Shown: positions 22,012 to 31,052, counted from the stretch's first letter. The stretch: DNA of 42,643 nucleotides from Nitrosomonas sp. Nm33 (GCF_900107265.1 NZ_FNPJ01000018.1:1-42643), one strand, 5' to 3'. The notes: generated by a model not told the origin, from the sequence alone. Numbers and translations are program-made.

Positions 22012-22038
22012 GGGTCTGACTGATCATCAGTCAGACCC
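22012..22038. repeat. Perfect 12-bp hairpin downstream of the PepSY-like gene
   Basis: GGGTCTGACTGA (22012-22023) pairs perfectly with TCAGTCAGACCC (22027-22038) across a 3-base loop. No T run follows on either strand, so it may act as an mRNA 3'-end stabiliser or a factor-assisted terminator rather than a standard intrinsic terminator. Confidence 0.6.
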
Positions 22039-22056
22039 GACTCAATCATTCAGCTC

Positions 22057-22174
22057 TACCTCATTCCGTTACAAAATCAAACATAATGCTCAGGTGGAAT
22101 CACATTCTATCCAGACGATGCAACAAAGAAAAACTGGTAAAGCAAATTTTGAGTTGGAGTTGGAAAAAAACTAG
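22057..22174. repeat. Dispersed repeat, copy A (weak match)
   Basis: CTCATTCCGTTACAAAATCAAACAT resembles copy B at 31988. The following AAAGAAAAACTGGTAAAGCAA and TTTGAGTTGGAG segments resemble its second half. Unlike copies B and C, a 34-codon frame is open here to a TAG at 22171, so this could be the least decayed copy of a lost coding end. Confidence 0.35.
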
Positions 22175-22186
22175 AAAAGGGTAATT

Positions 22187-23941
22187 ATGTTATACAAGAT
22201 CATTCGTTTCCTGAGCTGGGTTTTCATAATCACCGTTGCTACCTTGTTAAGCGCACATGCTCAGACAAATTTAGTAAAGGGGCCAGATCAATCCACATCG
22301 GTTCATAAGCATGAACGCACGGAGCAAGCTCATCATTCAGAACCATCCGGTCAGCTCGCGCCCAGGCTGCAAAATCTTGGCACTCATACTTTTCCAGTAA
22401 GCACCAACAACCCGCAGGCACAATTATTCATGAATCAAGGATTGAATCTAGCCTATGGATTCAATCATGCCGAAGCAGGTCGTGCCTTCAGCGAAGCCGC
22501 GCGACTTGATCCTACCCTGGCAATGGCTTATTGGGGGCAGGCGCTCGTGCTGGGGCCCAATATTAATGCAATGATGGATCCAAAGAAAGAGCAACAGGCA
22601 CTTGAGCTTGTTCAAAAAGCGGTTGCGCTGATGGCAACCGCAACACCGAGAGAACAGGTGCTGATTCGTGCACTGGAAAAGCGTTACTCGGGTAAAGCAG
22701 AAGATCGCAGCGTGAATAATCAAGCTTATGCAGCAGCCATGCGATCTGCACACCAACGTTTTCCGGATGATCTTGATATCGCCATGCTCTATGTCGAAGC
22801 GATGATGGATCTTCGGCCTTGGGGCTACTGGATGCCAGATGGGCACCCCTATGAAGGCACAACTGAAATTGTAGCGATCACCGAAGAAATCATGCGCAAA
22901 AATCCGAAGCATCCCGGCGCCGTGCACATGTATATCCATCTTATGGAACCCACCTGCACACCCGAGCGTGCGGAAAAAGCAGCGGATACCTTGTTGACAC
23001 TCATGCCAGATGCGGGTCATACGGTACACATGCCCTCGCATATTTATCAGCGGATCGGGCGCTATGCAGACTCGATGAAAAGCAATCAGCTCGCTATCAC
23101 TGCGGATGAACACTATCTTACCCAATATCAAGCGCAAGGGATCTATCCGATGGGTTACTATCCGCACAACATCCACTTTCTTTGGTTTGCAGCCACACTG
23201 GATGGACAAAGCAAGATTGCGATTGAGGCGGCCCGCAAGGCAGCAACCAAGATTGATGATGCCGTGCTGAACGAGTTACCCGAAACGGCGATATTTCGTG
23301 TCATCCCGTACTGGTCGCTGGCACGATTTGGTCACTGGCAAGCCGTTCTCCAGGAACCGGCACCCCCTGCGAGCAATGCGTTTCTGACAGGTAGTTGGCA
23401 CTATGTGCGGGGTCTCGCATTTGTGGCAACGGGCCAACTGCAGCAAGCGGAGCAAGAGCTCGCATCATTGCGTAAGATCATGCAGAACCCAAGCCTGGAT
23501 GCAACGCTCTTCTCGCAGAATACAGCTCGCACGGTACTCGCCATCGGCCTCGAGGTATTGGCCGGTGAGATCAAAGCTGCCCATGGGAAGTTCGATGAAG
23601 CAATTGCACATCTCGATCGCGCTGTTCGCCTGGAAGATGGCCTGGTTTATACTGAACCGGCTGAATGGCATTTCCCGCCACGTCTGGCGCTGGGGGCAAT
23701 TCTGCTCGAAGCAGGGCGTCCAGCCGAAGCAGAAACAGTTTACTGGGAAGACCTGCGGCGTAACCGCAATAATGGCTGGGCATTGTACGGTCTGCTGCAA
23801 GCATTGCGTGCTCAGCAGAAAAATGATCAGGCAGTCCTTATCGAGGCTCGCTTCAAGAAGGCATGGGAGCGTGCTGACATCATGCTCAATGCCTCACGCT
23901 TTGGGCGGGATGTCGACTCCATTGTCATGAAAAGAGAGTGA
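22187..23941 (+). CDS. Secreted tetratricopeptide-repeat protein
   Basis: The 584-residue protein starts with a signal peptide (about 1-25, hydrophobic core then SAHA before QTN) and is therefore periplasmic or outer-membrane associated. A His-rich linker follows (HKHERTEQAHHSEP, about 41-54). The rest is alpha-helical with tetratricopeptide-like repeats, for example FNHAEAGRAFSEAARLDPTLAMAYW near 92-116 and a pair near the C-terminus (DEAIAHLDRAVRLEDGL and AGRPAEAETVYWEDL). TPR scaffolds bind other proteins; no catalytic domain is seen. Homologues are annotated only as TPR proteins. The start follows AAAAGGGTAATT. It is followed by a MITE and an efflux operon, with no evidence of co-transcription. 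Confidence 0.85.
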   Translation: MLYKIIRFLSWVFIITVATLLSAHAQTNLVKGPDQSTSVHKHERTEQAHHSEPSGQLAPRLQNLGTHTFPVSTNNPQAQLFMNQGLNLAYGFNHAEAGRAFSEAARLDPTLAMAYWGQALVLGPNINAMMDPKKEQQALELVQKAVALMATATPREQVLIRALEKRYSGKAEDRSVNNQAYAAAMRSAHQRFPDDLDIAMLYVEAMMDLRPWGYWMPDGHPYEGTTEIVAITEEIMRKNPKHPGAVHMYIHLMEPTCTPERAEKAADTLLTLMPDAGHTVHMPSHIYQRIGRYADSMKSNQLAITADEHYLTQYQAQGIYPMGYYPHNIHFLWFAATLDGQSKIAIEAARKAATKIDDAVLNELPETAIFRVIPYWSLARFGHWQAVLQEPAPPASNAFLTGSWHYVRGLAFVATGQLQQAEQELASLRKIMQNPSLDATLFSQNTARTVLAIGLEVLAGEIKAAHGKFDEAIAHLDRAVRLEDGLVYTEPAEWHFPPRLALGAILLEAGRPAEAETVYWEDLRRNRNNGWALYGLLQALRAQQKNDQAVLIEARFKKAWERADIMLNASRFGRDVDSIVMKRE

Positions 23942-24173
23942 TAACAACGCGCTAGATCTGCTGGAAGTACATTAGAACCAGCTGGTCTGTCTGCTCCAGG
24001 CCGGATAGAAAATCACATCCTTTACCTGTCGATCACCATGCGAAAATCATGTGATCTCTGAAAGGCATCCATCTTAAGAATTTCCTTAATTCTTATCCAT
24101 CTAAACAGTACTCTTGTTGAAAAACGTGCATTAAGATTTTTATCTATATCTTCTTGCCTAACAATGGAGATAT

Positions 24174-24418
24174 TTCAACCTAGATTCCTCAGTTGGGCAG
24201 GATGGAGTGTGTGATTTTGCGAGTGCAGGGCAAGGCACAACGATGCGGAATGGTCGTTCCATTCCAAAGAGTTGCAACGCAGCCATGCGCTTGCAAAATT
24301 GCGCAATCCGTCCTGCAGCGGAAACACCCAGAGGGTGAAAATGAAATATGTAGGAAAAATTATTATATTCATAATGTTAACATCAGAACGAGCGATCAAC
24401 TGAGGAATCTAGGTTCAA
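24174..24418. mobile_element. 235-bp MITE with IS1380-type ends and 5-bp target duplication
   Basis: The element spans 24179-24413. Its ends are perfect 17-bp inverted repeats: CCTAGATTCCTCAGTTG at 24179-24195 and the complement at 24397-24413. The flanks repeat TTCAA exactly (24174-24178 and 24414-24418), a 5-bp target duplication. CCTAGATTC ends are typical of IS1380-family elements such as ISEcp1. The interior has no transposase frame but contains a hairpin GGAATGG-TCGTT-CCATTCC. It is best read as a non-autonomous derivative mobilised by an IS1380-family transposase. It sits 47 bases before the efflux operon. Confidence 0.85.
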
Positions 24419-24464
24419 GAATGCTAAATGTTGTCGGACTTCCATAGGCTTAGGGCGAAAAATT

Positions 24465-25634
24465 ATGGGCACAATGTCTCTCAATATCGCGCAACTAATC
24501 GTCGGATTGTTATGCCTCTCGTTGCTGGCTTGCCAGCCAAAAAACAATGAACAATTATTTCAGCAGACTACTGCGCACTCCAAGAACGAGGTGATACTCG
24601 ACGAAAGATCACCCAAGCACAGCTATATCAAAGAAGCAGTTGTCGACTTAATCCAGCGTCCGCTCATGGAGCAAGTAACCGGTAAAATTACTTATGATGA
24701 AACCCGCACCGTTCGTGTTTCTTCACCGATTGCAGGGCGAGTGGTTGGAACCATTGCCGAAGTAGGAAGCCATGTTCGTATAGGTGACATATTAACGGAA
24801 TTGGATAGTCCTGAGCTTGGGCAGGCGCAAGCTGCTTACGCTGGAGCATTAGCTGATTTGAACCTGGCTAACCATACTTTCCAGCGTGTGCGATTACTAT
24901 ACGATAATGATGTCGCGCCACGTAAGCAATTGGAGCAAGCAGAAGATGATCTAATCCGTGCTCGTAGCGAAGCAGAAAGAGCCCGCCTCAGACTTGCAAA
25001 CCTGGGGATACGCGACAGTCTTCGTATGAATAACCGTTTTGTTTTACATGCTCCCCTCTCAGGGGTTATCACAGAGCGCAATATCAATCCAGGCATGGAA
25101 ATCAAACCTGATCTGAGCGAACCATTATTTGTTATTTCTGATCTCTCTAGATTATGGGTACAAATTGATATCTTTGAGAAGGATATTGGTTTGATCCATA
25201 CCGGTGCCAAAGCAGTGCTGAACGTCGAAGCGTATCCCAGTGAAGATTTCACTGCAACGGTTGATTACATTGGTCAGATAGTGTATGAAACGACGCGCAC
25301 AGTGAAGGTGCGCTGCATATTGTCTAACACAGATGGTCGTCTGTTACCTTTCATGTTTGCCAGTGTCAAAGTGCAAAGCGATCCGACAGATCTGGCAATA
25401 GTTGTACCGTTAACAGCATTATTTACTGAAAATGAATCTGAATGGGTATATGTCAATATCGGTAATTATCACTACCAGAAACGGCTTGTCAAAACGGGGT
25501 TGCGTCTCAAAGAGAAAGTAGTGATTCATGAAGGCCTGAAGCCTGGTGAGCGCCTCGTGACCGATGGCGCGCTCTTGCTGCGCGCCGAGCAAGAAGCTGA
25601 GCAGCTAAAAGAAGAAACACGCAATGATTACTAG
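24465..25634 (+). CDS. RND efflux periplasmic adaptor lipoprotein (CzcB/CusB type)
   Basis: The adaptor links an inner-membrane RND pump to an outer-membrane channel. The 389-residue protein has a lipoprotein signal with lipobox LLAC (Cys23). It then shows a barrel-sandwich half (VSSPIAGRVVGTIAEVGSHVRIGD), a coiled-coil hairpin (about 125-190, with LGQAQAAYAGALADL and EQAEDDLIRARSEAERARL), the second half-motif (VLHAPLSGVITERN) and beta-barrel and membrane-proximal domains. Its end overlaps the pump gene by 11 bases. The MITE ends 47 bases upstream, so the promoter lies either inside the MITE or beyond it. Metal specificity is not evident, and the long His/Met N-terminal metal-binding region of some CusB/CzcB proteins is missing. 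Confidence 0.92.
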   Translation: MGTMSLNIAQLIVGLLCLSLLACQPKNNEQLFQQTTAHSKNEVILDERSPKHSYIKEAVVDLIQRPLMEQVTGKITYDETRTVRVSSPIAGRVVGTIAEVGSHVRIGDILTELDSPELGQAQAAYAGALADLNLANHTFQRVRLLYDNDVAPRKQLEQAEDDLIRARSEAERARLRLANLGIRDSLRMNNRFVLHAPLSGVITERNINPGMEIKPDLSEPLFVISDLSRLWVQIDIFEKDIGLIHTGAKAVLNVEAYPSEDFTATVDYIGQIVYETTRTVKVRCILSNTDGRLLPFMFASVKVQSDPTDLAIVVPLTALFTENESEWVYVNIGNYHYQKRLVKTGLRLKEKVVIHEGLKPGERLVTDGALLLRAEQEAEQLKEETRNDY

Positions 25635-28600
25635 AGTTATCGCATTCTGCCTGCAACAGCATTTGATTATTATTGGCGCATCTCTCCTACTGATTGCACT
25701 AGGTATTCGATCATTTGAACGTCTGCCAGTCCAGGCTTTTCCAGATGTACAAAATGTTTTTGTACAAGTCGTTACTCAATATCCCGGTCAGGCTCCGGAA
25801 GAAGTGGAAAAACTGATTAGCTTACCGATCGAAAGGGCAATGAATGGTCTTCCGCATTTGCTCAATATGCGTTCCGTATCGATTTTTGGCTTATCTGTTG
25901 TAACGTTGACTTTCGACGATACTGCTGAAGATTATTTTTCCCGGCAGCAGGTACTTGAACGATTACGTGGCATTCATTTGCCAGCGGATGTAACACCATT
26001 ACTCGGTCCTTTAACTACCGGCATAGGTGAAATTTATCGTTATCTCATTGAAGCGCCCGAAACTACTTTAATAGAACAGCGAGCAATACAAGATTGGACG
26101 ATTGAGCCTATGCTTCGCAGTGTTCCCGGGGTAGCTGACGTAGTGGGCTTCGGTGGAGGCATCAAGCAATATCAGATCCAGATTGATCCTCATAAACTAA
26201 AAAATTACAAACTCACTCTTCCTGAAGTCTATCAGGCCATCGCTGCCAGTAATGCCAATATCGGTGGCAGTTTTATTGAGCATGGTGATGAAGCATTGGT
26301 AGTACGAGGAACTGGCTTGTTGCAATCTGTTGATGACATCAAAGAAATTGTTGTTTCTACTCGGGAGGACACGCCTGTTTTTGTCAAAAATATCGCCGAG
26401 GTCATTATTGGCCCACAGACATACAGTGGTATTGTTGGCTATAACAAATACGATAATGTAGTCCAGGGGATAGTTTTACTTATCAAAGGAAAAAATGCCA
26501 TTGAAGTGTTGAATGGGGTAAAAGAAAAAATCAACCACCTTAACCATTATGGCTTACCTCCCGGGGTCAAGATTATTCCCATTTATGATCGTACAGATCT
26601 GGTCCAGAAAACTGTACATACGGTTGAGCGGAATATGTTGGAGGGTATCGCACTGGTTCTGGTGATTATACTTATTTTTCTCCGCCGGATATTAGCTTCA
26701 TTGGTGATCATTATTGTTATTCCGCTGTCTTTATTATTTGCTTTTATTTTGATTGATATTGCGAATGTTTCCGCCAATTTGATTTCCCTCGGCGCTATCG
26801 ATTTTGGCATCCTTGTCGATAGCGCGGTAGTCATGGTCGAGGCGGTCATGGTTAAAATGACGTTGGAAATGCGTCAACATATGAGTGTGGCACATATGCG
26901 TCAATCCATGCTGATAACAGCGGGAGAAATGGCCCGCCCCATATTGTTTACTAAGACCATCATCATTGTTGCAATGATACCTGTTTTTACGTTTCAGCAA
27001 GTCGAGGGAAAGATATTTTCTCCGATGGCGCTCACAATCAGCTTTGCCTTGGCGGGTGCGCTTATCATCAGTTTAACCTTAATCCCCGTCCTGTTAAGTT
27101 ATTTCATTGGCCCTAAACTGATTGAACGACATAATCCGTTGGTGCATAGCATGCAACAATGGTACCAGAAGCTATTGGAAGCGGTATTACGCCATTCTTC
27201 CAGGTTATTCATGGGCGCGAGCTTGGCTCTGGCGTTGTCATTGGCTTCGATCCCATGGATTGGTACTGAATTTATGCCCAAGCTCGACGAAGGCAATATT
27301 TGGTTAACAATCACAATGCCTACCTCAGTTTCCTTGAGAAAAGCTAAAGAACTGGAAACAGATGTGCGTATGCGCTTGCTTGAATTCCCCGAAGCAAGCT
27401 CTGTGCTTACACAACTGGGACGTCCCGAGGACGGAACTGATCCGAAGGGCTTTAATAACATCGAGGTCTTAATAGATCTCAAGCCAAAGAGTGCTTGGCG
27501 GTATGCAAGCAAGGATGAATTGATTAAAAGGATGAAGGATCGTCTAGCAATATTCCCTGGCATGCAGTTTAATTTCTCTCAAGTAATACAAGACAACGTA
27601 GAGGAAGCCATTTCTGGTGTCAAGGGTGAAATTGCCATCAAAATTTTTGGCCCAAATCTTAAAATCCTGCAAGAAAAAGCGAATAAAATCACCCATATAC
27701 TACGTTCTACAGAGGGTGCTACGGATGTGGCTGCTGAACAGCAAGCAGGTCTGTCTCAGATGGTCATTACCATAAACCGGGCAAAAATTGCACGTTATGG
27801 AATTAATATCGCTGATGTGGAAAATGTGATTGCAATGGCAATTGGAGGAAAAGCGGCTACGCAAATGTTGGAGGGCGAACGGCTGTTTGACATTACAGTG
27901 CGGTTAATTAGTTCGGCGCGCGATTCGGTGGGGGCAATTGAGAATATCACCGTCCTGTCTTCGGATGGCAGTCATATCCCATTAGCCGAGTTAGCCGATA
28001 TCAGGATTAATCAAGGCGCTTCACGAATTACTCGCGAGGGTGGTATGCGCCGCATCGCTATCAAATGCAATTTAATCGGACGTGACCAGGGAAGTTTTGT
28101 AAGAGAAGCCCAGAAAAAAATTGCTGAACAAGTTGTGCTGCAGCCCGGTTATCGTACTGTCTGGAGTGGTCAGTTCGAAAATCAGCAGCGTGCAATGAAA
28201 CGGCTGTCGTTTATCGTACCGCTCAGTTTAACCATGATTTTCCTGTTGCTGTTCTGGGCTTTCCTCTCGATCAGAAATGCCTTTCTGATTGTGTCGATTG
28301 TGCCCTTCGCCATGATCGGTGGACTGATAACTTTATTGCTTACTGGCATCCATTTAAGCATTTCCGCAGCGGTCGGGTTTATCGTGTTGTTCGGTATTGC
28401 AGTCCAGAACGGGATAATCCTGGTTTCTCATGTTAATGCCCTAAGGCGCGAAGGCATGACAATCTCTGAAGCGGTCTTACAGGGTTCCGTCGATAGATTG
28501 CGTCCTATTTTGATGACAGCGTTGATGGCAATGCTGGGGCTATTGCCTGCTGCTCTTTCTACTGGTGTGGGATCGGAAACTGCCAAACCTTTTGCAGTGG

Positions 28601-28701
28601 TTATTATTGGTGGACTGATAACCGCGACGATATCGACTCTGACCTTGCTTCCTGCGCTCTATCACAATTTTGATAAACAACACAACACGAGGATATCATG
28701 A
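25624..28701 (+). CDS. Heavy-metal efflux RND pump (CzcA/CusA family)
   Basis: This 1025-residue inner-membrane proton-driven pump has twelve helices in two halves and two large periplasmic domains. The family signature in helix 4 reads AIDFGILVDSAVVMVEAVM, with the Asp, Asp and Glu of the HME-RND proton relay; Ser replaces the Gly common in the motif DFGxxVDGAVVMxEN. FPDVQNVFVQVVTQYPGQAPEEVE at the start is typical. The group is HME-type (heavy metal), but substrate classes (Zn/Co/Cd, Cu/Ag, Ni) cannot be separated with confidence. It overlaps the adaptor gene by 11 bases and the PII-like gene by four. No outer-membrane channel gene is in the window, so a channel encoded elsewhere is required. 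Confidence 0.95.
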   Translation: MITRVIAFCLQQHLIIIGASLLLIALGIRSFERLPVQAFPDVQNVFVQVVTQYPGQAPEEVEKLISLPIERAMNGLPHLLNMRSVSIFGLSVVTLTFDDTAEDYFSRQQVLERLRGIHLPADVTPLLGPLTTGIGEIYRYLIEAPETTLIEQRAIQDWTIEPMLRSVPGVADVVGFGGGIKQYQIQIDPHKLKNYKLTLPEVYQAIAASNANIGGSFIEHGDEALVVRGTGLLQSVDDIKEIVVSTREDTPVFVKNIAEVIIGPQTYSGIVGYNKYDNVVQGIVLLIKGKNAIEVLNGVKEKINHLNHYGLPPGVKIIPIYDRTDLVQKTVHTVERNMLEGIALVLVIILIFLRRILASLVIIIVIPLSLLFAFILIDIANVSANLISLGAIDFGILVDSAVVMVEAVMVKMTLEMRQHMSVAHMRQSMLITAGEMARPILFTKTIIIVAMIPVFTFQQVEGKIFSPMALTISFALAGALIISLTLIPVLLSYFIGPKLIERHNPLVHSMQQWYQKLLEAVLRHSSRLFMGASLALALSLASIPWIGTEFMPKLDEGNIWLTITMPTSVSLRKAKELETDVRMRLLEFPEASSVLTQLGRPEDGTDPKGFNNIEVLIDLKPKSAWRYASKDELIKRMKDRLAIFPGMQFNFSQVIQDNVEEAISGVKGEIAIKIFGPNLKILQEKANKITHILRSTEGATDVAAEQQAGLSQMVITINRAKIARYGINIADVENVIAMAIGGKAATQMLEGERLFDITVRLISSARDSVGAIENITVLSSDGSHIPLAELADIRINQGASRITREGGMRRIAIKCNLIGRDQGSFVREAQKKIAEQVVLQPGYRTVWSGQFENQQRAMKRLSFIVPLSLTMIFLLLFWAFLSIRNAFLIVSIVPFAMIGGLITLLLTGIHLSISAAVGFIVLFGIAVQNGIILVSHVNALRREGMTISEAVLQGSVDRLRPILMTALMAMLGLLPAALSTGVGSETAKPFAVVIIGGLITATISTLTLLPALYHNFDKQHNTRIS

Positions 28702-29039
28702 AAGAAATTCGTGCCTATATTCAGCCATTCATGTTATCGAAACTCACTCAGACTCTGCAAGCCATCCCTGGCTTTCCAGGGATGAGTATCTCGGACTGCG
28801 AAGGTTTTGGAGAAAAGAAAATTAACAGTAAGCAGGATTATTCTCCGTATATGCCGAGAAAGCGCATTGAAATTTTTGCTCCTGATGAATTAGTGGATGT
28901 TATTTTCAATACAGTGATGGCAGCAGCTAATACGCATCAGCCTGGTGCAGGCAGGGTCTACATCATTGACGTTGAAAAAAGTGGGCATATTAGCGCGGGC
29001 GCTCCAGGATATTCCTGGGACTCAACCGACAATGTGTAA
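28698..29039 (+). CDS. PII-like protein of the metal-efflux-associated group (PII-NG)
   Basis: The 113-residue product has a ferredoxin-like PII fold pattern: MKEIRAYIQPFMLSKLTQTL at the start, a T-loop-like segment (about 37-55, GFGEKKINSKQDYSPYMPRKR) and IEIFAPDELVDVIFNTVM followed by HQPGAGRVYIIDVE. The last part matches the GxGrVfVixV strand of PII proteins. The conserved uridylylated Tyr51 context of GlnB/GlnK is absent. A PII subgroup next to CzcA/CusA-type pumps has been described as PII-NG and proposed to sense or tune metal efflux. The start overlaps the pump stop by four bases (ATGA), so it is made with the pump. The ligand is unknown. Confidence 0.85.
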   Translation: MKEIRAYIQPFMLSKLTQTLQAIPGFPGMSISDCEGFGEKKINSKQDYSPYMPRKRIEIFAPDELVDVIFNTVMAAANTHQPGAGRVYIIDVEKSGHISAGAPGYSWDSTDNV

Positions 29040-29079
29040 AAATGATCACTAGCAACAAAGGTTCATTGCCTTGGAGCAA

Positions 29080-30180
29080 ATGGATAAAAACATAAATCGC
29101 ATTGCAGCTCTCGACTGGATGCGGGGTATGGTCATGGTACTGATGGCGCTGGATCACGCTTCCGCTTTTTTCAACCAAGGGCGTGTCGCAAACGATACCA
29201 TCGTCACGCATATGGTCGGGTCAGGTTTTGTTGCCGAACAATTTTTCACCCGCTGGGTAACGCATCTGTGTGCGCCTACCTTTGTGTTCCTGACGGGAAC
29301 AGCCATGGCGCTCAGTATTGTGCAACGACGTGAAAAAGGCATGGATAGCAAAGCCATTGATCGTGATCTATTCATTCGCGGTGCATTCATTGCGCTGCTC
29401 GATATCGTAGTGTTTTCATTCCTGAGTGGAAAGCTGTATCTGCAAGTACTGTATGCGATCGGTGTCAGCATGATGATGATGGCGCTGCTTTATCGTTTGG
29501 GTAAGTGCGTGCTATTGATCAGCGCGCTGACCCTGCTCTTTGGTGGGGAAGCGTTCACCGTCTTGTTCTGGCAGCCTCAAGGTGAGGTGCCGCTTTGGCT
29601 GGCACTGACCTTCGCTCCCTGGTTCAGCGAATCATTTACGGTACTCTATCCGGTGATTCCATGGCTCGCCATCATGATGCTGGGATGGGTGTTTGGCGAC
29701 TGGCTGATAACCCGCAAGAAAAGCGCCTGGTCAGTTGCTCGCGTACTATTGGTGGGAAGCCTGCTGGCCTTAGCTTGCTTCCTGCTCGTGCGTGGCTTTA
29801 ACGGCTACGGCAACATGTTGCTGTATCGCGAAGACCATTCGCTCATCCAGTGGCTGCATGTCAGCAAGTATCCGCCGAGCATCAGCTATATTTCACTGGA
29901 ACTGGGACTGATGGCGATCATGCTGGCGGCTATGCTATGGTTGCAGCCGAAGATCGGCATCCGTCCATATGGTCCCATTCTGGTATTCGGCCAGACAGCA
30001 CTTTTTTTCTACCTCGCGCATTTTCCCGTGCTGGCTATGCTCACCCTGTTTCTGGAGCGCGCTGGACTTGGACAGGCTTATCTTGCTGCGATCATCACGC
30101 TGGCGGCGCTCTACCCGGTTTGTTGTCTCTATCGCGCCTTGAAATGGCGTTATCCAGACAGTATCCTGCGGTTTGTTTGA
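29080..30180 (+). CDS. DUF1624 / HGSNAT-like multi-pass membrane protein
   Basis: The 366-residue protein starts ALDWMRGMVMVLMALDHASAF after a short polar end, the hallmark of DUF1624, related to the catalytic domain of heparan-alpha-glucosaminide N-acetyltransferase. Ten or so membrane helices follow. The relatives use acyl-CoA to acylate sugars across the membrane, and bacterial members are mostly unassigned. The His in DHAS (near residue 29) is the conserved candidate active-site residue. I chose the ATG at 29080; a TTG at 29071 is the alternative, since GGAG lies only three bases from the ATG. It lies 40 bases after the PII-like gene and may be read through from the efflux operon. Confidence 0.82.
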   Translation: MDKNINRIAALDWMRGMVMVLMALDHASAFFNQGRVANDTIVTHMVGSGFVAEQFFTRWVTHLCAPTFVFLTGTAMALSIVQRREKGMDSKAIDRDLFIRGAFIALLDIVVFSFLSGKLYLQVLYAIGVSMMMMALLYRLGKCVLLISALTLLFGGEAFTVLFWQPQGEVPLWLALTFAPWFSESFTVLYPVIPWLAIMMLGWVFGDWLITRKKSAWSVARVLLVGSLLALACFLLVRGFNGYGNMLLYREDHSLIQWLHVSKYPPSISYISLELGLMAIMLAAMLWLQPKIGIRPYGPILVFGQTALFFYLAHFPVLAMLTLFLERAGLGQAYLAAIITLAALYPVCCLYRALKWRYPDSILRFV

Positions 30181-30244
30181 AGGGCGTAAGCGCACACATC
30201 TCTTAGGGCACGTGACTATTCTTTCCTGATGTTTCTGGGACGAA

Positions 30245-30360
30245 GGGATAAAAATGTATGCAATTGCATTATTGCCTGCCTATTTTTTATCCCTTAGCAT
30301 GATCATGTAGTGAAGCTGGATTAGTTTGACGCGTTGCTTCTGCTCTGCTTCAGGAGTGTC
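30245..30360. repeat. Diverged element copy 1, upstream of the lipoprotein gene
   Basis: About 115 bases are repeated at 30836-30950 with roughly three-quarters identity by eye. Shared blocks include TTGCATTATTGCC, GCCTATTT, ATCCCTTAGCAT and GTTGCTTC. The copy has a perfect 10-bp inverted repeat GGGATAAAAA (30245-30254) / TTTTTATCCC ending at 30294, enclosing the palindrome ATGCAATTGCAT. It ends about 83 bases before the start of the small lipoprotein gene. Confidence 0.65.
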
Positions 30361-30442
30361 AATCAGAAAAATTGGAGTCAAATAATTAAGCTACTCTGAC
30401 TTCAGTTATTTGTATTTTTTCTCTATATAGGAGACTGCAAAA

Positions 30443-30592
30443 ATGAAACTTTCACTCATACTAGCTGTACTCTTAGCAGCATCTTCCCTAACTGCCTGTA
30501 TGGAACCAAAACCAGGGCAGTATCCGCCAAGTGCGATGATGGAACGTGAATCTATGCCGGACAAAGCTGATGAGAAAAAATCAAAAGGCTAG
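30443..30592 (+). CDS. Small lipoprotein
   Basis: A 49-residue product starts behind TATAGGAGACTGCAAAA. Its first 19 residues form a lipoprotein signal with lipobox LTAC (Cys19). The mature 30 residues are polar, with Pro/Gly (EPKPGQYPPS) and a charged Lys-rich tail. No domain is recognised; small lipoproteins of this type are often entericidin-like or stress-related, but nothing here proves that. It has its own terminator about 55 bases downstream and a repeated element upstream, so it is a single-gene unit. Confidence 0.75.
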   Translation: MKLSLILAVLLAASSLTACMEPKPGQYPPSAMMERESMPDKADEKKSKG

Positions 30593-30643
30593 AGCTAAAC
30601 ATATCGCTCCAATATGATGCAAATATGATGATTAAAATATTTT

Positions 30644-30667
30644 AACCGCCCTTTCAGGGCGGTTTTT
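30644..30667 (+). terminator. Intrinsic terminator of the small lipoprotein gene
   Basis: ACCGCCC (30645-30651) pairs with GGGCGGT (30657-30663) over a 5-base loop and is followed by TTTTG. It lies about 50 bases after the lipoprotein stop. Confidence 0.9.
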
Positions 30668-30835
30668 GTTATTGGCGTCTTAATCGGGGCCAGAGTCTGA
30701 TGTCGTTATGGTAACCAGATCCACGAGCACTATCTGCTTTCCCATTCCCCTATAAAAATCTTATTAAGTTATTGAAGTAATTTGTATGTTTTAGAGAATT
30801 TCTCAAAGATAGATCTTTTTTCAATTTTATGGCAA

Positions 30836-30950
30836 GGGGTGAAAATTGTATACAGTTGCATTATTGCCCGCCTATTTATCATCCCTTAGCATTATCTTGC
30901 AATAAAAGTGAATTGGTTTGATCTGTTGCTTCCGCAGAGTTTCAAGCGCC
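30836..30950. repeat. Diverged element copy 2, upstream of the hydrolase gene
   Basis: Second copy of the element at 30245. Its bounding stem is GGGGTGAAAA (30836-30845) with TTATCATCCC. Against copy 1, one A-T pair has become G-C and one has become G-T, so pairing is kept despite sequence change (nine of ten positions pair). It ends about 102 bases before the start codon at 31053, the same layout as copy 1. Confidence 0.65.
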
Positions 30951-31052
30951 GATCTGCTTTGTTGGTTGTTTTTTACTTTTTGATCCGGCCAAGTGAAGTT
31001 TCATTTCGGAGACCCAATTCTGGTTAACCCTTACCACATAAAGGAGGTATCT

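Noticed and set aside
22448..23209. 253-codon minus-strand frame
   Set aside because: Antisense to the TPR gene, which has a signal peptide and clear repeats.
24193..24447. 84-codon frame running through the MITE
   Set aside because: It spans the right terminal repeat and target duplication and has no coding character.
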